Positions 1 to 7,750 of a stretch of 64,000 nt of DNA are shown one piece after another (position 1 is the stretch's first letter; each line of letters starts with the position of its first letter). Location of the stretch: NCBI GenBank assembly GCA_945876935.1, contig CAMCQA010000002.1, positions 62,001 to 126,000 on the forward strand. Direction: 5' to 3'. Below the pieces are notes generated by a model. It was given only the letters and a program-made list of their open reading frames with translations, made no database searches and was not told where the DNA came from. Source of the stretch: an uncultured Clostridia bacterium (GTDB lineage: Bacteria > Bacillota > Clostridia > Peptostreptococcales > Anaerovoracaceae). The position numbers and the translations under genes were made by a program.

Positions 1-740
1 TTATGGGCAAGACTGCAGCTATATTGTCAGAAAGAAAAAATAAAATAATAGATATAAATATGGGCTGCCCTGTTCCAAAAGTTGTGAAAAATGGTGAAGG
101 TTCAGCTATGCTGAGGGATCCTAAAACAGTATATGAGGTTGTTAAATCTGTTGTGGAGAACGCCAATAAACCAGTAAGTGTTAAAATAAGACTGGGATGG
201 GATGACGATAGCAAGAACTATATAGAGATAGCAAAAACTATAGAGAAAGCAGGTGCGTCAGCCATTACAGTCCATGGAAGAACCAGAGCTCAGTATTATT
301 CTGGTAAAGCAGATTGGCAGGCTATAAAAGAGGTTAGAGAAGCTGTTAAAATCGATGTTATAGGTAATGGAGATATATTCTGCGGAGAAGATGCTATGGC
401 TATGATGGAAAAAACAGGATGCCAACTCGTTATGATAGGACGAGGAATGCTTGGAAATCCATGGATTTTTCAGGATTGTAACAGACTATATAAAGGTGAT
501 ATATATAATAAAAATATAGCTTTTTCTGAGAAGGCTGATACCATAAAAAAACATTTACAACTTTTGGTAGAGATTAAAGGTGAAGAAAGAGGTGTAAAGG
601 AAATGAGAAAGCATATTGCATGGTATACTAAAGGTATGGCTAATAGCAGTTTTTTCAGAAATCAGTTAAACCAAATAGCATCTTTTGAAGAAGCCTTAGA
701 AAAAATTGATGAGTTTGCTTATTTTATAGAAAGAAAATAA
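1..740 (+). CDS. dus: tRNA-dihydrouridine synthase (Dus), 5' end cut by window
   Basis: FMN-dependent enzyme that reduces specific uridines in the tRNA D-loop to dihydrouridine. About 245 residues are visible; DusB-type proteins are usually about 320, so roughly the first 75 residues (the start of the TIM barrel) lie left of the window. The frame is open to the first base, so the ATG at 3 is probably internal. Seen: the NMGCPVPK segment with the catalytic Cys, VKIRLGW, TVHGRTRAQ (FMN/RNA contact region) and GNGDI followed by MIGRGMLGNPW (phosphate binding). Followed 38 bases later by the nfu gene. Family assignment is secure; the Dus subtype is inferred from the DusB-like motifs. Confidence 0.93.
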   Translation, partial: MGKTAAILSERKNKIIDINMGCPVPKVVKNGEGSAMLRDPKTVYEVVKSVVENANKPVSVKIRLGWDDDSKNYIEIAKTIEKAGASAITVHGRTRAQYYSGKADWQAIKEVREAVKIDVIGNGDIFCGEDAMAMMEKTGCQLVMIGRGMLGNPWIFQDCNRLYKGDIYNKNIAFSEKADTIKKHLQLLVEIKGEERGVKEMRKHIAWYTKGMANSSFFRNQLNQIASFEEALEKIDEFAYFIERK

Positions 741-778
741 GCTTATAAATATGTTTTATAAAATAGGAGGAAATTAAT

Positions 779-1012
779 ATGGAAAACAAGATTAAAGAAG
801 TACTAGAACAGATTAGACCATTCTTACAGAGAGATGGAGGAGATATTGATTTTGTTTCTTATAATGAAGAAACTAAGATTGTTACAGTTAAATTGCAGGG
901 AGCATGTGCTGGATGTCCGGGCGCTCAGATGACTCTTAAAGGAATCGTTGAGAATATTCTTAAAGAAGCTCTTCCGGAACACGTTGAAGCTGTAGAATCA
1001 ACAAACTTTTAG
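779..1012 (+). CDS. NifU C-terminal domain (Nfu) Fe-S scaffold protein
   Basis: Small 77-residue stand-alone Nfu domain. Such proteins bind a labile [4Fe-4S] cluster between two subunits through a CxxC motif and hand it to apo-proteins. The motif is visible as GACAGCPGAQ, preceded by the conserved RDGGDIDF segment and the usual pattern of one Nfu domain (about 70 residues). It lacks the IscU-like and A-type domains of full NifU. The ribosome binding site AGGAGG lies 9 bases before the ATG. It sits between dus and a dipeptidase on the same strand, an ordinary housekeeping context. It could serve the many Fe-S proteins encoded in this window (AsrABC, ferredoxin, IspH), but that is inference. 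Confidence 0.92.
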   Translation: MENKIKEVLEQIRPFLQRDGGDIDFVSYNEETKIVTVKLQGACAGCPGAQMTLKGIVENILKEALPEHVEAVESTNF

Positions 1013-1024
1013 ACAGAGGAAAAT

Positions 1025-2458
1025 ATGAGAGATAAAATAAGAGAGCAGCTTCAGAAGGAGAAGGAAAATATGGTTCTTAGCCTTCAGGAGCTTATTTCTA
1101 TTCCTAGTGTTTTAGGAGAAAAAAAAGCCAATGCTCCTTTTGGGCTAGAAGTAAAAAAAGCCTTTGAATATATGCTAAGAAAAGGTGAAGAAGATGGATT
1201 TTCTATTATTAATATAGATGGTTATGGCGGACATCTTCAGTGGAATAAAGAAAGTGGCAGTCAGTCTGATTTTGGTTACGGAGACACTATGGGCATTCTT
1301 TGTCACCTAGATGTCGTGCCCGCAGGTGAAGGCTGGAGCTACAATCCTTTCGGAAAAAACTTAGTAGACGGAAAGATTTATGGAAGAGGTTCGGCAGATG
1401 ACAAAGGACCTACGATAGCTGCTTACTATGCTGTAAAAGCTTTGAAAGATTTAGGCTTTAAACCATCTAAAAATATAAGAATAGTTTTAGGTTTAGATGA
1501 AGAAACAAATTGGCTAGGAATGGAGAAATACTTAGAAAAAGTCGAACCGGCTGATTTTGGTATAACACCAGATGGGGATTTTCCAGTAGTGAATGGAGAG
1601 AAAGGCATCTTAAGCTTCACTATAGCTAAAAAGTTTAAATCTGAAAAGCAAGAGGGTATACATCTTCGCAAAATAAAAGGCGGAAATGCTCATAATATGG
1701 TAGCTGACTGGGCACGAGCTGTTATCCTGTCTAGCAATAAAGATGATTATGGGCTAGTTAAGGAAATTTGTAATAATTTAGCTAGCCAAGGTTTTTCTAT
1801 AAAGACTAAGGGCATAGGTAAGAGCTTAGAAATTTATGTCGAAGGCGTATCGGCTCATGGATCAACTCCAGAAAAAGGCAAGAATGCTATATCAAAGATT
1901 ATGGAAATTCTATCAAAATTGAATATAGCCTCAGATGATATAGCAGAATTTATAGAATTTTACATTACGCATATAGGCTACGAGACAGAAGGTTCTTCCT
2001 TAGGAATAGACTTGAGAGATGATGTATCTGGCAAAACAGCTGTCAATGTTGGTGTTATAGAGCTTGATGATAAGTCTGTAAAGCTTAAAGTCAATGTAAG
2101 ATATCCGGTGACTAAATCAGATGAGGAAGTTTACAGTGGAATTTCTTCTGTTGTAGAGCCTTACAATATTGGAATTATAAAGGAGGCACATAAGAAGCCT
2201 ATCTTTATAGATGAGAATGATAGCTTTATAAAAACTTTGATGGATGTTTATAGAGAAGAAACTGGGGATGTTGAATCACAGCCTATTATCATGGGTGGAG
2301 GAACATACTCTAGAGCTATGAAGAATTTTGTCGCTTACGGGGGCATATTCCCAGGCGAGGAGGAGCTTGCCCACCAAAAGGATGAATATATAAAAGTAGA
2401 CAGCCTAATGAAAATGTCAGAAATATATGCAAATGCTATATATAGACTTTGCAAGTAA
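1025..2458 (+). CDS. pepV: M20 family dipeptidase, PepV-like
   Basis: Zinc-dependent cytoplasmic dipeptidase of the PepV/Sapep branch of the M20 family (477 residues, normal length). Metal-site segments are visible in order: CHLDVVPAGEGW (first His and the Asp after it), GRGSADDKGP (bridging Asp), GLDEETNW (general-base Glu with its metal-binding neighbour) and, near the C terminus, GGGTYSRAM followed by the AHQKDEY His. The central segment YVEGVSAHGSTPEKGKNA is the lid/dimerisation region typical of the family. Starts 12 bases after nfu with AGAGGA as ribosome binding site; a hairpin terminator follows. The role would be peptide use or turnover; the exact dipeptide specificity cannot be read from the sequence. 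Confidence 0.9.
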   Translation: MRDKIREQLQKEKENMVLSLQELISIPSVLGEKKANAPFGLEVKKAFEYMLRKGEEDGFSIINIDGYGGHLQWNKESGSQSDFGYGDTMGILCHLDVVPAGEGWSYNPFGKNLVDGKIYGRGSADDKGPTIAAYYAVKALKDLGFKPSKNIRIVLGLDEETNWLGMEKYLEKVEPADFGITPDGDFPVVNGEKGILSFTIAKKFKSEKQEGIHLRKIKGGNAHNMVADWARAVILSSNKDDYGLVKEICNNLASQGFSIKTKGIGKSLEIYVEGVSAHGSTPEKGKNAISKIMEILSKLNIASDDIAEFIEFYITHIGYETEGSSLGIDLRDDVSGKTAVNVGVIELDDKSVKLKVNVRYPVTKSDEEVYSGISSVVEPYNIGIIKEAHKKPIFIDENDSFIKTLMDVYREETGDVESQPIIMGGGTYSRAMKNFVAYGGIFPGEEELAHQKDEYIKVDSLMKMSEIYANAIYRLCK

Positions 2459-2493
2459 ACTTTGACTCTTAATTTAAGTTATAAAAGGAATTG

Positions 2494-2540
2494 CACCGCG
2501 AAGGTTGAAGTATTTTAACTTTCGCTGGTGTATTTTTTTA
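2494..2540 (+). terminator. Rho-independent terminator after pepV
   Basis: Stem CACCGCGAAGGTT pairs with AACTTTCGCTGGTG (one bulged base, one G-U pair) and is followed by a T-rich run at 2531-2540. It ends the dus-nfu-pepV group and isolates it from the regulator downstream. Confidence 0.85.
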
Positions 2541-2638
2541 TTAGTTTTTGATAATCTTTTGTATGCTGGATAGATTTTAACTTATGTAGTAGAATATAAT
2601 TATAAAAATGAAGTATGTAGGATGTAATGGAGAATATT

Positions 2639-3322
2639 ATGCATAGGTTTCATAATTTTGAGATTTTCAAAGATGTAGAAGAAGAAATCTTAAATTTTAT
2701 AATAGACAATAGCAATGTTGTAGCAGCCAGCAAAGACAGTGTTATTTTTCGAGAAAAGGAAAATTTTGAAGGGCTATACATAGGTGTTGAAGGAAGATTT
2801 TCTATTGAGAAGATAAACTATTTAGGCGAGAAAAAAGTCATATTTATATTGGGTAAGGGTGATTTGCTAAATGAGTTTATAAAAAAGGGCATAGAAAGTT
2901 CAACTAGCTGCATTTCACTAACAAAAACGAAATACTTATTCATACATAGAAATATAATGATAGAGGCGATGAAGAAGAGCAGCCAACTTATGTTTAATTT
3001 TATGGAGTATGAAGAAAATAAAATTCACAAAATGTATAGACAGCTTAGAAATACAGTAGGCTCTATCACGGGAGATAAGAGGCTTGCAACTAAACTTTGG
3101 AAGCTATCAAAAGATTACGGAACAGAAACGGAAAGTGGAATAACCATAGACATTCCTCTCACTGTTACATATATGTCTGAGCTTACTGGTGCTAAACGAG
3201 AGACTGTTTCGCGTCAGTTAAAAAAACTTGTTGAGAAGGATTTAATTGTTCAGAGTGGTCCTAAAATAACTGTTTTATCTAGAGAAAAACTGAGGGAGTA
3301 TATATTTAGTAACGACAAATAA
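2639..3322 (+). CDS. Crp/Fnr family transcription regulator next to the asr operon
   Basis: 227-residue regulator with an N-terminal cyclic-nucleotide-binding-like beta barrel (about 10-120), a dimerisation helix and a C-terminal winged helix (about 150-225). The recognition helix reads AKRETVSRQLKKL, with the RE..SR pattern of Crp/Fnr proteins. Only one Cys is present (about residue 91), so an FNR-type [4Fe-4S] sensor is unlikely and the signal is unknown. I prefer the ATG at 2639, which has GGAGA 5 bases upstream; the ATG at 2627 has only a weak, too-close AGGA. A terminator follows, so it is its own transcript. Its probable target is the FNT-asrABC operon just downstream, where a matching palindrome occurs. 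Confidence 0.88.
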   Translation: MHRFHNFEIFKDVEEEILNFIIDNSNVVAASKDSVIFREKENFEGLYIGVEGRFSIEKINYLGEKKVIFILGKGDLLNEFIKKGIESSTSCISLTKTKYLFIHRNIMIEAMKKSSQLMFNFMEYEENKIHKMYRQLRNTVGSITGDKRLATKLWKLSKDYGTETESGITIDIPLTVTYMSELTGAKRETVSRQLKKLVEKDLIVQSGPKITVLSREKLREYIFSNDK

Positions 3323-3337
3323 ATAACAGCGCACTTT

Positions 3338-3379
3338 AAATTAGCTACAAAATTTTATAAAAAGTAGCTAATTTTTTAT
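3338..3379 (+). terminator. Terminator after the Crp/Fnr gene
   Basis: Stem AAATTAGCTAC (3338-3348) pairs with GTAGCTAATTT (3364-3374), followed by T residues. It separates the regulator from the operon it probably controls. Confidence 0.8.
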
Positions 3380-3403
3380 TTTATTGATATTTTTTTCTCA
3401 AAG

Positions 3404-3453
3404 TGTGACATATATCACTGAACAAAGACTCTTTATTTGATATGATTTGAAAA
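3404..3453 (+). promoter_or_regulatory. Promoter of the FNT-asrABC operon with a Crp/Fnr-type operator
   Basis: The palindrome TGTGA-CATATA-TCACT occupies 3404-3419 (half sites GTGA/TCAC, 6-base spacer). A -10 hexamer TATGAT lies at 3441-3446; no good -35 is present where one would expect it, which fits an activator-dependent promoter. With a start point about 3453 the operator centre (3411.5) falls at about -41.5, the class II activator position of Crp/Fnr proteins. Seen: the sequence and spacing. Inferred: that the adjacent regulator binds it. Confidence 0.7.
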
Positions 3454-3488
3454 TAAAATGTAGAAGGTTCATTTTAGGAGGTCAAAAA

Positions 3489-4253
3489 GTGTTTATTAAA
3501 GAGATTGATAAGATGTCAAATGTAGCACTGCAAAAAGTAAATTTCATGAAGAAAAATACTTTTGGTTTATTAGTGCTATCCCTTTTGGCGGGAGTTTTTA
3601 TTGGTTTAGGAGTTCTGCTCAGTTTTACTATTGGAGGAAGCTTAGGAGGAGCGCCATATACTAAGGTAATTATGGGCGTTAGCTTCGGAATAGCCTTGAG
3701 CTTGGTTATTATGGCTGGTGCTGAACTTTTCACTGGAAACAATTTAGTATTAGGTGTAGGTTTGCTAAAGAGAGAGATCAGCATTCTAGATCTTATTAAG
3801 TACTGGGTTATATGTTATATAGGAAACTGGCTAGGATCTATTTTTATAGCCTACCTATTTTTCCAAGGTGGTTTTGCAGTAGATAGTGTAGGAACATTCA
3901 TATCTGGTGTTTCGTCAGTAAAGATGAATATACCTTTCATAACGCTGTTAACTAGGGGTATTTTATGTAATTTATTAGTATGCCTAGCTATTTGGTGTAG
4001 CAATAAAATGACAAGCGAAAGTGGAAAGCTTATTATGATTTTCTGGTGCTTATTTGCATTTGTAACAACAGGTTTTGAGCATAGCATAGCAAATATGACT
4101 CTTTTGAGCATAAGCATGTTTAACCCTATGGTGGAAGGAATAAGCTTTTCTGGATATTTTTATAATATTTTCACAGTAACTTTGGGAAATATTATAGGAG
4201 GCACGTTATTAGTTGCACTGCCTTATTATGTGGTTAGCAAAGGAGAAAAATAG
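3489..4253 (+). CDS. Formate/nitrite transporter family channel, probable hydrosulfide channel
   Basis: 254-residue pentameric channel protein of the FNT family with six hydrophobic membrane spans. Visible family features are the GGxxGxxxA-like glycine-rich early helices and the MAGAELFTGNNL segment that matches the conserved ELFTGN motif. Because it is the first gene of an asrABC operon, it most likely exports HS- made by sulfite reduction, as described for the clostridial HSC/FNT3 channel found beside asrABC. The start chosen is GTG 3489 with TAGGAGGT 6 bases upstream. An in-frame TTG at 3447 lies before the predicted transcription start and cannot be used. It ends 2 bases before asrA. Formate or nitrite transport is the alternative. 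Confidence 0.9.
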   Translation: MFIKEIDKMSNVALQKVNFMKKNTFGLLVLSLLAGVFIGLGVLLSFTIGGSLGGAPYTKVIMGVSFGIALSLVIMAGAELFTGNNLVLGVGLLKREISILDLIKYWVICYIGNWLGSIFIAYLFFQGGFAVDSVGTFISGVSSVKMNIPFITLLTRGILCNLLVCLAIWCSNKMTSESGKLIMIFWCLFAFVTTGFEHSIANMTLLSISMFNPMVEGISFSGYFYNIFTVTLGNIIGGTLLVALPYYVVSKGEK

Positions 4254-4255
4254 AT

Positions 4256-5284
4256 ATGGGTTATATTATTGAAAATAAGAACTTAGATTTACTTATAGAT
4301 AAGCTGAGAGAAGATTATTTGGTATACGCACCTATGAGATATAAGGGCCAAGGTGAATTTTCTGATACAGATTCAATTAGGTATGGAGAGATAAAGAAAG
4401 CATCTGATTTAGAGTTGGAAGCGAAAAGTGAGCATACATTTAAAGAAATTCTAATGCCTATAAGCGAAACTTTATTTTATTATACAGAGGATGAGGTAAA
4501 GGTTGCAGAAGCACATAATACTAAAGAAGCTCTAGTATTTGTAAGAAGCTGTGATCTACATAGTTTAAGCAGATTAGACAATATCTATTTAAATAATGGG
4601 TTTGGAGATTTTTACTATAAGAGACTTAGAGATAAGCTTAAGTTTGTATTGATTGGATGTGAAAAATCTTACGACAATTGTTTCTGTGTAGATATGGAGA
4701 CAAATAAATCAGATAAATATGCATTTAGCATAGATATAAGAGATGGTAAAGCATATTTTGATGTACAGGAAGAGGCGCTTTTAAAGTATTTTGAAAGTGT
4801 TGAGAGTCAAAAGGCAGACGTATCTCCGCTTTATGTAACAGAGAATCAAACAAGAGTTAAACTGCCGTCACCAGAAAATATAGATGTTAACTTTATTAAT
4901 GACCACGAGCTTTGGAGAGAATACGATAAAAGATGTATAGGCTGTGGCAGATGCAATTTCTCTTGTCCAACATGTACATGTTATACGATGCAAGATATTT
5001 TTTATCAAGATAATGGAAAAGCTGGAGAGAGAAGAAGAGTTTGGGCGTCTTGCATGGTTGATGGATACACAGATGTAGCTGGTGGAGGAGCTTATAGAAA
5101 GAGAAACGGCGATAGAATGAGATTTAAAGTTCTGCATAAGGTTTATGACTATAAGAAGAGATTTAAGGATAACAATATGTGCACTGGCTGTGGTAGGTGT
5201 GATGACGTATGTCCGGAGTATATAAGCTTTTCAAATTCTATAAATAAACTTTATGATGCAACTAAAGGAGGCAGAGATGATTAA
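4256..5284 (+). CDS. asrA: Anaerobic sulfite reductase subunit A
   Basis: 342-residue iron-sulfur subunit of the dissimilatory-like anaerobic sulfite reductase. It relays electrons toward AsrC. Two 4Fe-4S binding clusters are visible: CIGCGRCNFSCPTC at about residues 227-240 and CTGCGRCDDVCP at about 309-319. Length matches AsrA of enteric bacteria and clostridia. The gene starts 2 bases after the FNT gene and overlaps asrB by 8 bases, a sign of translational coupling. The order channel-asrA-asrB-asrC supports the assignment. It resembles the hydrogenase/heterodisulfide-type Fe-S subunits, but the neighbours settle the identity. Confidence 0.95.
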   Translation: MGYIIENKNLDLLIDKLREDYLVYAPMRYKGQGEFSDTDSIRYGEIKKASDLELEAKSEHTFKEILMPISETLFYYTEDEVKVAEAHNTKEALVFVRSCDLHSLSRLDNIYLNNGFGDFYYKRLRDKLKFVLIGCEKSYDNCFCVDMETNKSDKYAFSIDIRDGKAYFDVQEEALLKYFESVESQKADVSPLYVTENQTRVKLPSPENIDVNFINDHELWREYDKRCIGCGRCNFSCPTCTCYTMQDIFYQDNGKAGERRRVWASCMVDGYTDVAGGGAYRKRNGDRMRFKVLHKVYDYKKRFKDNNMCTGCGRCDDVCPEYISFSNSINKLYDATKGGRDD

Positions 5285-6071
5285 GAATGAATATATACCA
5301 TTTCCTTCTACTATAAAAGAAATAATAAAGCATACTGATATAGAGTATACGTTTAGAATGTCTTATGAGGGAGAAGTAAAGCCGGGGCAGTTCTTTGAAG
5401 TGAGCCTTCCTAAGTTCGGCGAAGCTCCAATTTCTGTAAGTGGATACACTAATGACTCTGTAGATTTAACAATAAGAAAAGTTGGAAAGGTTACAGATGA
5501 AATCTTTGAAAACTATGTAGGAGATAAGCTATTTTTGAGAGGTCCGTACGGGAATGGTTTTGATATAGATACTTATAAAGGTGAGGAGCTTTTAGTTGTA
5601 GCAGGCGGTACGGGACTGTCACCTGTAAGAGCCTTAGTTGATCACTTTGCAACTAATATAGATGAAGTGAAGAGGCTTCATATTGTGGCGGGTTTTAAGT
5701 CTGAAGAGGATATATTGTTTATTGATGATATTAAAAGATGGGAAAAAACATCTAATTTAGTATTAACTTTAGATAAAAACGAAAATAACTATCTGGCAAA
5801 GACTGGTTTGGTTACAGAGCACCTTCCTAATATAAGTTTTGATGATATATCAAAGACAGTGGCAGTAGTTGTAGGTCCACCTATGATGATGCACTTTACT
5901 GTTTTAAAGCTTTTAGAAATCGGATTTAAAGAAGAAAACATATGGATAAGCCACGAGAGAAAAATGTGCTGTGGATTAGGTAAGTGTGGACACTGTAAAA
6001 TTGGCGATACATACGTTTGTTTAGACGGCCCTGTATTCAAATATACAGAAGGCAAACTTTTAATTGATTAG
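5277..6071 (+). CDS. asrB: Anaerobic sulfite reductase subunit B
   Basis: 264-residue FAD/NAD(P)H-binding subunit that feeds electrons into AsrA and AsrC. It has the ferredoxin-reductase fold: an N-terminal FAD domain (PGQFFEVSLP, RGPYGNGF), a nucleotide-binding domain (VVAGGTGLSPVRAL, VVGPPMMM) and a C-terminal [2Fe-2S] cysteine cluster KMCCGLGKCGHCKIG with a fourth Cys a few residues on. The start is the ATG at 5277 with AAAGGAGG 5 bases upstream, inside the end of asrA; a longer frame from 5253 lacks a ribosome site. It ends 10 bases before asrC. Confidence 0.95.
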   Translation: MIKNEYIPFPSTIKEIIKHTDIEYTFRMSYEGEVKPGQFFEVSLPKFGEAPISVSGYTNDSVDLTIRKVGKVTDEIFENYVGDKLFLRGPYGNGFDIDTYKGEELLVVAGGTGLSPVRALVDHFATNIDEVKRLHIVAGFKSEEDILFIDDIKRWEKTSNLVLTLDKNENNYLAKTGLVTEHLPNISFDDISKTVAVVVGPPMMMHFTVLKLLEIGFKEENIWISHERKMCCGLGKCGHCKIGDTYVCLDGPVFKYTEGKLLID

Positions 6072-6081
6072 AGGTGATACT

Positions 6082-7050
6082 ATGGGAATGGATATAAATA
6101 CAGGTGCTTTGAGAAAAAATGCCTTTAGAGTTACTAAGAGAAGAGGAATTACCGCCTCTAGAGTTAGAATTCCTGGAGGTAGAATGGATGCAAAACTTCT
6201 TGGAGAAATTCAGAAGATTGCTGAGCTATACGGGGATGGGACAGTTCACATAACTTCAAGACAAGGATTTGAGATACTGGGGATACCTTTTGAGAATATT
6301 GATAAAGTAAACGAAGCTTTGCAACCGCTTATAGATGAATTAGATATCAATCAGGAAAAGAGAAATAAGGGCTACTCTGCTGCAGGAACTAGAAATATAA
6401 CAGCTTGTATAGGAAATACTGTTTGTCCTTATGCATGTTACAATACTACGGAATTTGCTAAAAAGATAGAGAAAGAGATATTTCCACATAATCTTCACTT
6501 TAAAGTTGCACTGACAGGTTGTCCAAATGATTGTGCTAAAGTTAGAATGCATGACTTTGGTATCCAAGGTATGACTATGCCTCAACTTGATAAATCTAGA
6601 TGTGTAAGCTGTGGAGCTTGTGAAAGAGTATGTAGAAAAAGATCTGTAAAGGCGATTACTATGGTAAATAACAAGCCTGAACATAATCTTGAGAAATGTA
6701 TAGGATGCGGACTTTGTGTAGTAAATTGTCCTATGAGAGCATGGACTAGAAGTGAAAAGAAATACTACAAGTTGGTTATCATGGGTAGAACTGGAAAGAA
6801 AAACCCAAGACTTGGTGAAGATTTCTTAAAATGGGCTGATGAAGAAAATATCATTAAAATAATAAAGAATACTTACGCATACGTTACAGAGTACATTGCA
6901 AAAGATGCACCTGGAGGTAAAGAGCATATAGGATACATCGTTGATAGAACGGGGATGGAAGAATTTAAGAAGTGGGCAATGAAGGACGTTCACTTAGACT
7001 CAGAAACTATAGAATACGATTCTATTTACTGGAAGGGTCCAAAGTACTAA
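6082..7050 (+). CDS. asrC: Anaerobic sulfite reductase subunit C (siroheme subunit)
   Basis: 322-residue catalytic subunit that reduces sulfite to sulfide. The siroheme-[4Fe-4S] ligands follow the C-x5-C-xn-C-x3-C pattern: Cys109, Cys115, Cys147 and Cys151, in TACIGNTVC and TGCPNDC. Two further 4Fe-4S ferredoxin motifs lie at about 174-184 and 206-216. The N-terminal nitrite/sulfite reductase ferredoxin-like half contains HITSRQGFEI. The start ATG 6082 has AGAGGTG 5 bases upstream; the upstream in-frame TTG at 6064 overlaps asrB and lacks a site. It is the last gene of the operon and is followed by a strong bidirectional terminator. Confidence 0.96.
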   Translation: MGMDINTGALRKNAFRVTKRRGITASRVRIPGGRMDAKLLGEIQKIAELYGDGTVHITSRQGFEILGIPFENIDKVNEALQPLIDELDINQEKRNKGYSAAGTRNITACIGNTVCPYACYNTTEFAKKIEKEIFPHNLHFKVALTGCPNDCAKVRMHDFGIQGMTMPQLDKSRCVSCGACERVCRKRSVKAITMVNNKPEHNLEKCIGCGLCVVNCPMRAWTRSEKKYYKLVIMGRTGKKNPRLGEDFLKWADEENIIKIIKNTYAYVTEYIAKDAPGGKEHIGYIVDRTGMEEFKKWAMKDVHLDSETIEYDSIYWKGPKY

Positions 7051-7080
7051 TTTAAAATAAAAAATCAATTTCAAATAAAG

Positions 7081-7116
7081 AAGACTGAACTTTTCAATGG
7101 AAAAGTTCAGTCTTTT
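7081..7116. terminator. Bidirectional terminator between asrC and the minus-strand pair
   Basis: A perfect 15-base stem (7081-7095 with 7100-7114) closes a 4-base loop AATG. T-rich sequence follows on the plus strand, and the A-rich sequence before the stem gives a T-rich tail on the minus strand, so it can serve both converging transcripts. Confidence 0.88.
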
Positions 7117-7123
7117 GTTTTAT

Positions 7124-7717
7124 TTATTCATCTTTGTCATTTTCTGAAAGAGCGCCCTCTAAGTATTGTGAAGTTGCAAACTCATCGATATTATAGTCGG
7201 CAGTTGATATTATCGATGCGCCATCAAGTATTCCTACATAGTCTTCAGATATATCTGATAGACTTTCTTCAAGGGCAGAAAATTCTGCACCCTTTATTTT
7301 CTCCAATATTCTAAGGTCATCTTCCAGAAGCTCTTCTAGAAGTCCGTGAGGCACATTTCTCATAAGAAATAGCTGCTCAAGCTCTTTTCTCACATAGTAA
7401 TTTGTATCTATAATTTTTAAGAATAGAGGGAAATTTGAACTTTTTGAAGCATTAGCAAATAATTCAACATCTCTTCTTACGAAGCTGAGAATATTTTCTA
7501 CTGTTTCAAAGCCGTAATTTCTTATTGGATAAGGCTCAATCCTCTGTATGTATATCTTTCCCTCGTCTCTTATATTAAAGAAGTATGATATACATAAGTT
7601 ATCTTTTATATCAAACTGTACATAAAGCACCTTAGATGAGTTAATTTGAACTTTTGATGCACCTAACTGTCTAAGCTCCATTCCTAGTAGATCAACTGAT
7701 ATAATATGTTTTGCCAT
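7124..7717 (-). CDS. Hypothetical protein co-transcribed with the ArsB/NhaD-type transporter
   Basis: 197-residue soluble protein that I do not recognise. It has no signal peptide, no membrane span and no Cys-rich or nucleotide-binding motif. It looks alpha/beta, with an acidic C-terminal third (repeated SALEESLSDISEDY-like acidic stretches, ending ENDKDE). A ribosome site GGAGGTGG lies 3 bases before the ATG. It begins 33 bases downstream of the transporter gene on the same strand, so the two are probably one transcript, but this does not prove a shared job. It ends at the bidirectional terminator. Conserved length and clean codon structure suggest a real gene. Confidence 0.75.
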   Translation of the reverse strand: MAKHIISVDLLGMELRQLGASKVQINSSKVLYVQFDIKDNLCISYFFNIRDEGKIYIQRIEPYPIRNYGFETVENILSFVRRDVELFANASKSSNFPLFLKIIDTNYYVRKELEQLFLMRNVPHGLLEELLEDDLRILEKIKGAEFSALEESLSDISEDYVGILDGASIISTADYNIDEFATSQYLEGALSENDKDE

Positions 7718-7750
7718 GTTCCACCTCCAAAGACACTTAAAGACTATATC

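Noticed and set aside
3447-3488. Upstream TTG as the start of the FNT gene
   Set aside because: It lies before the likely transcription start at about 3453 and has no ribosome site, whereas GTG 3489 has TAGGAGGT.
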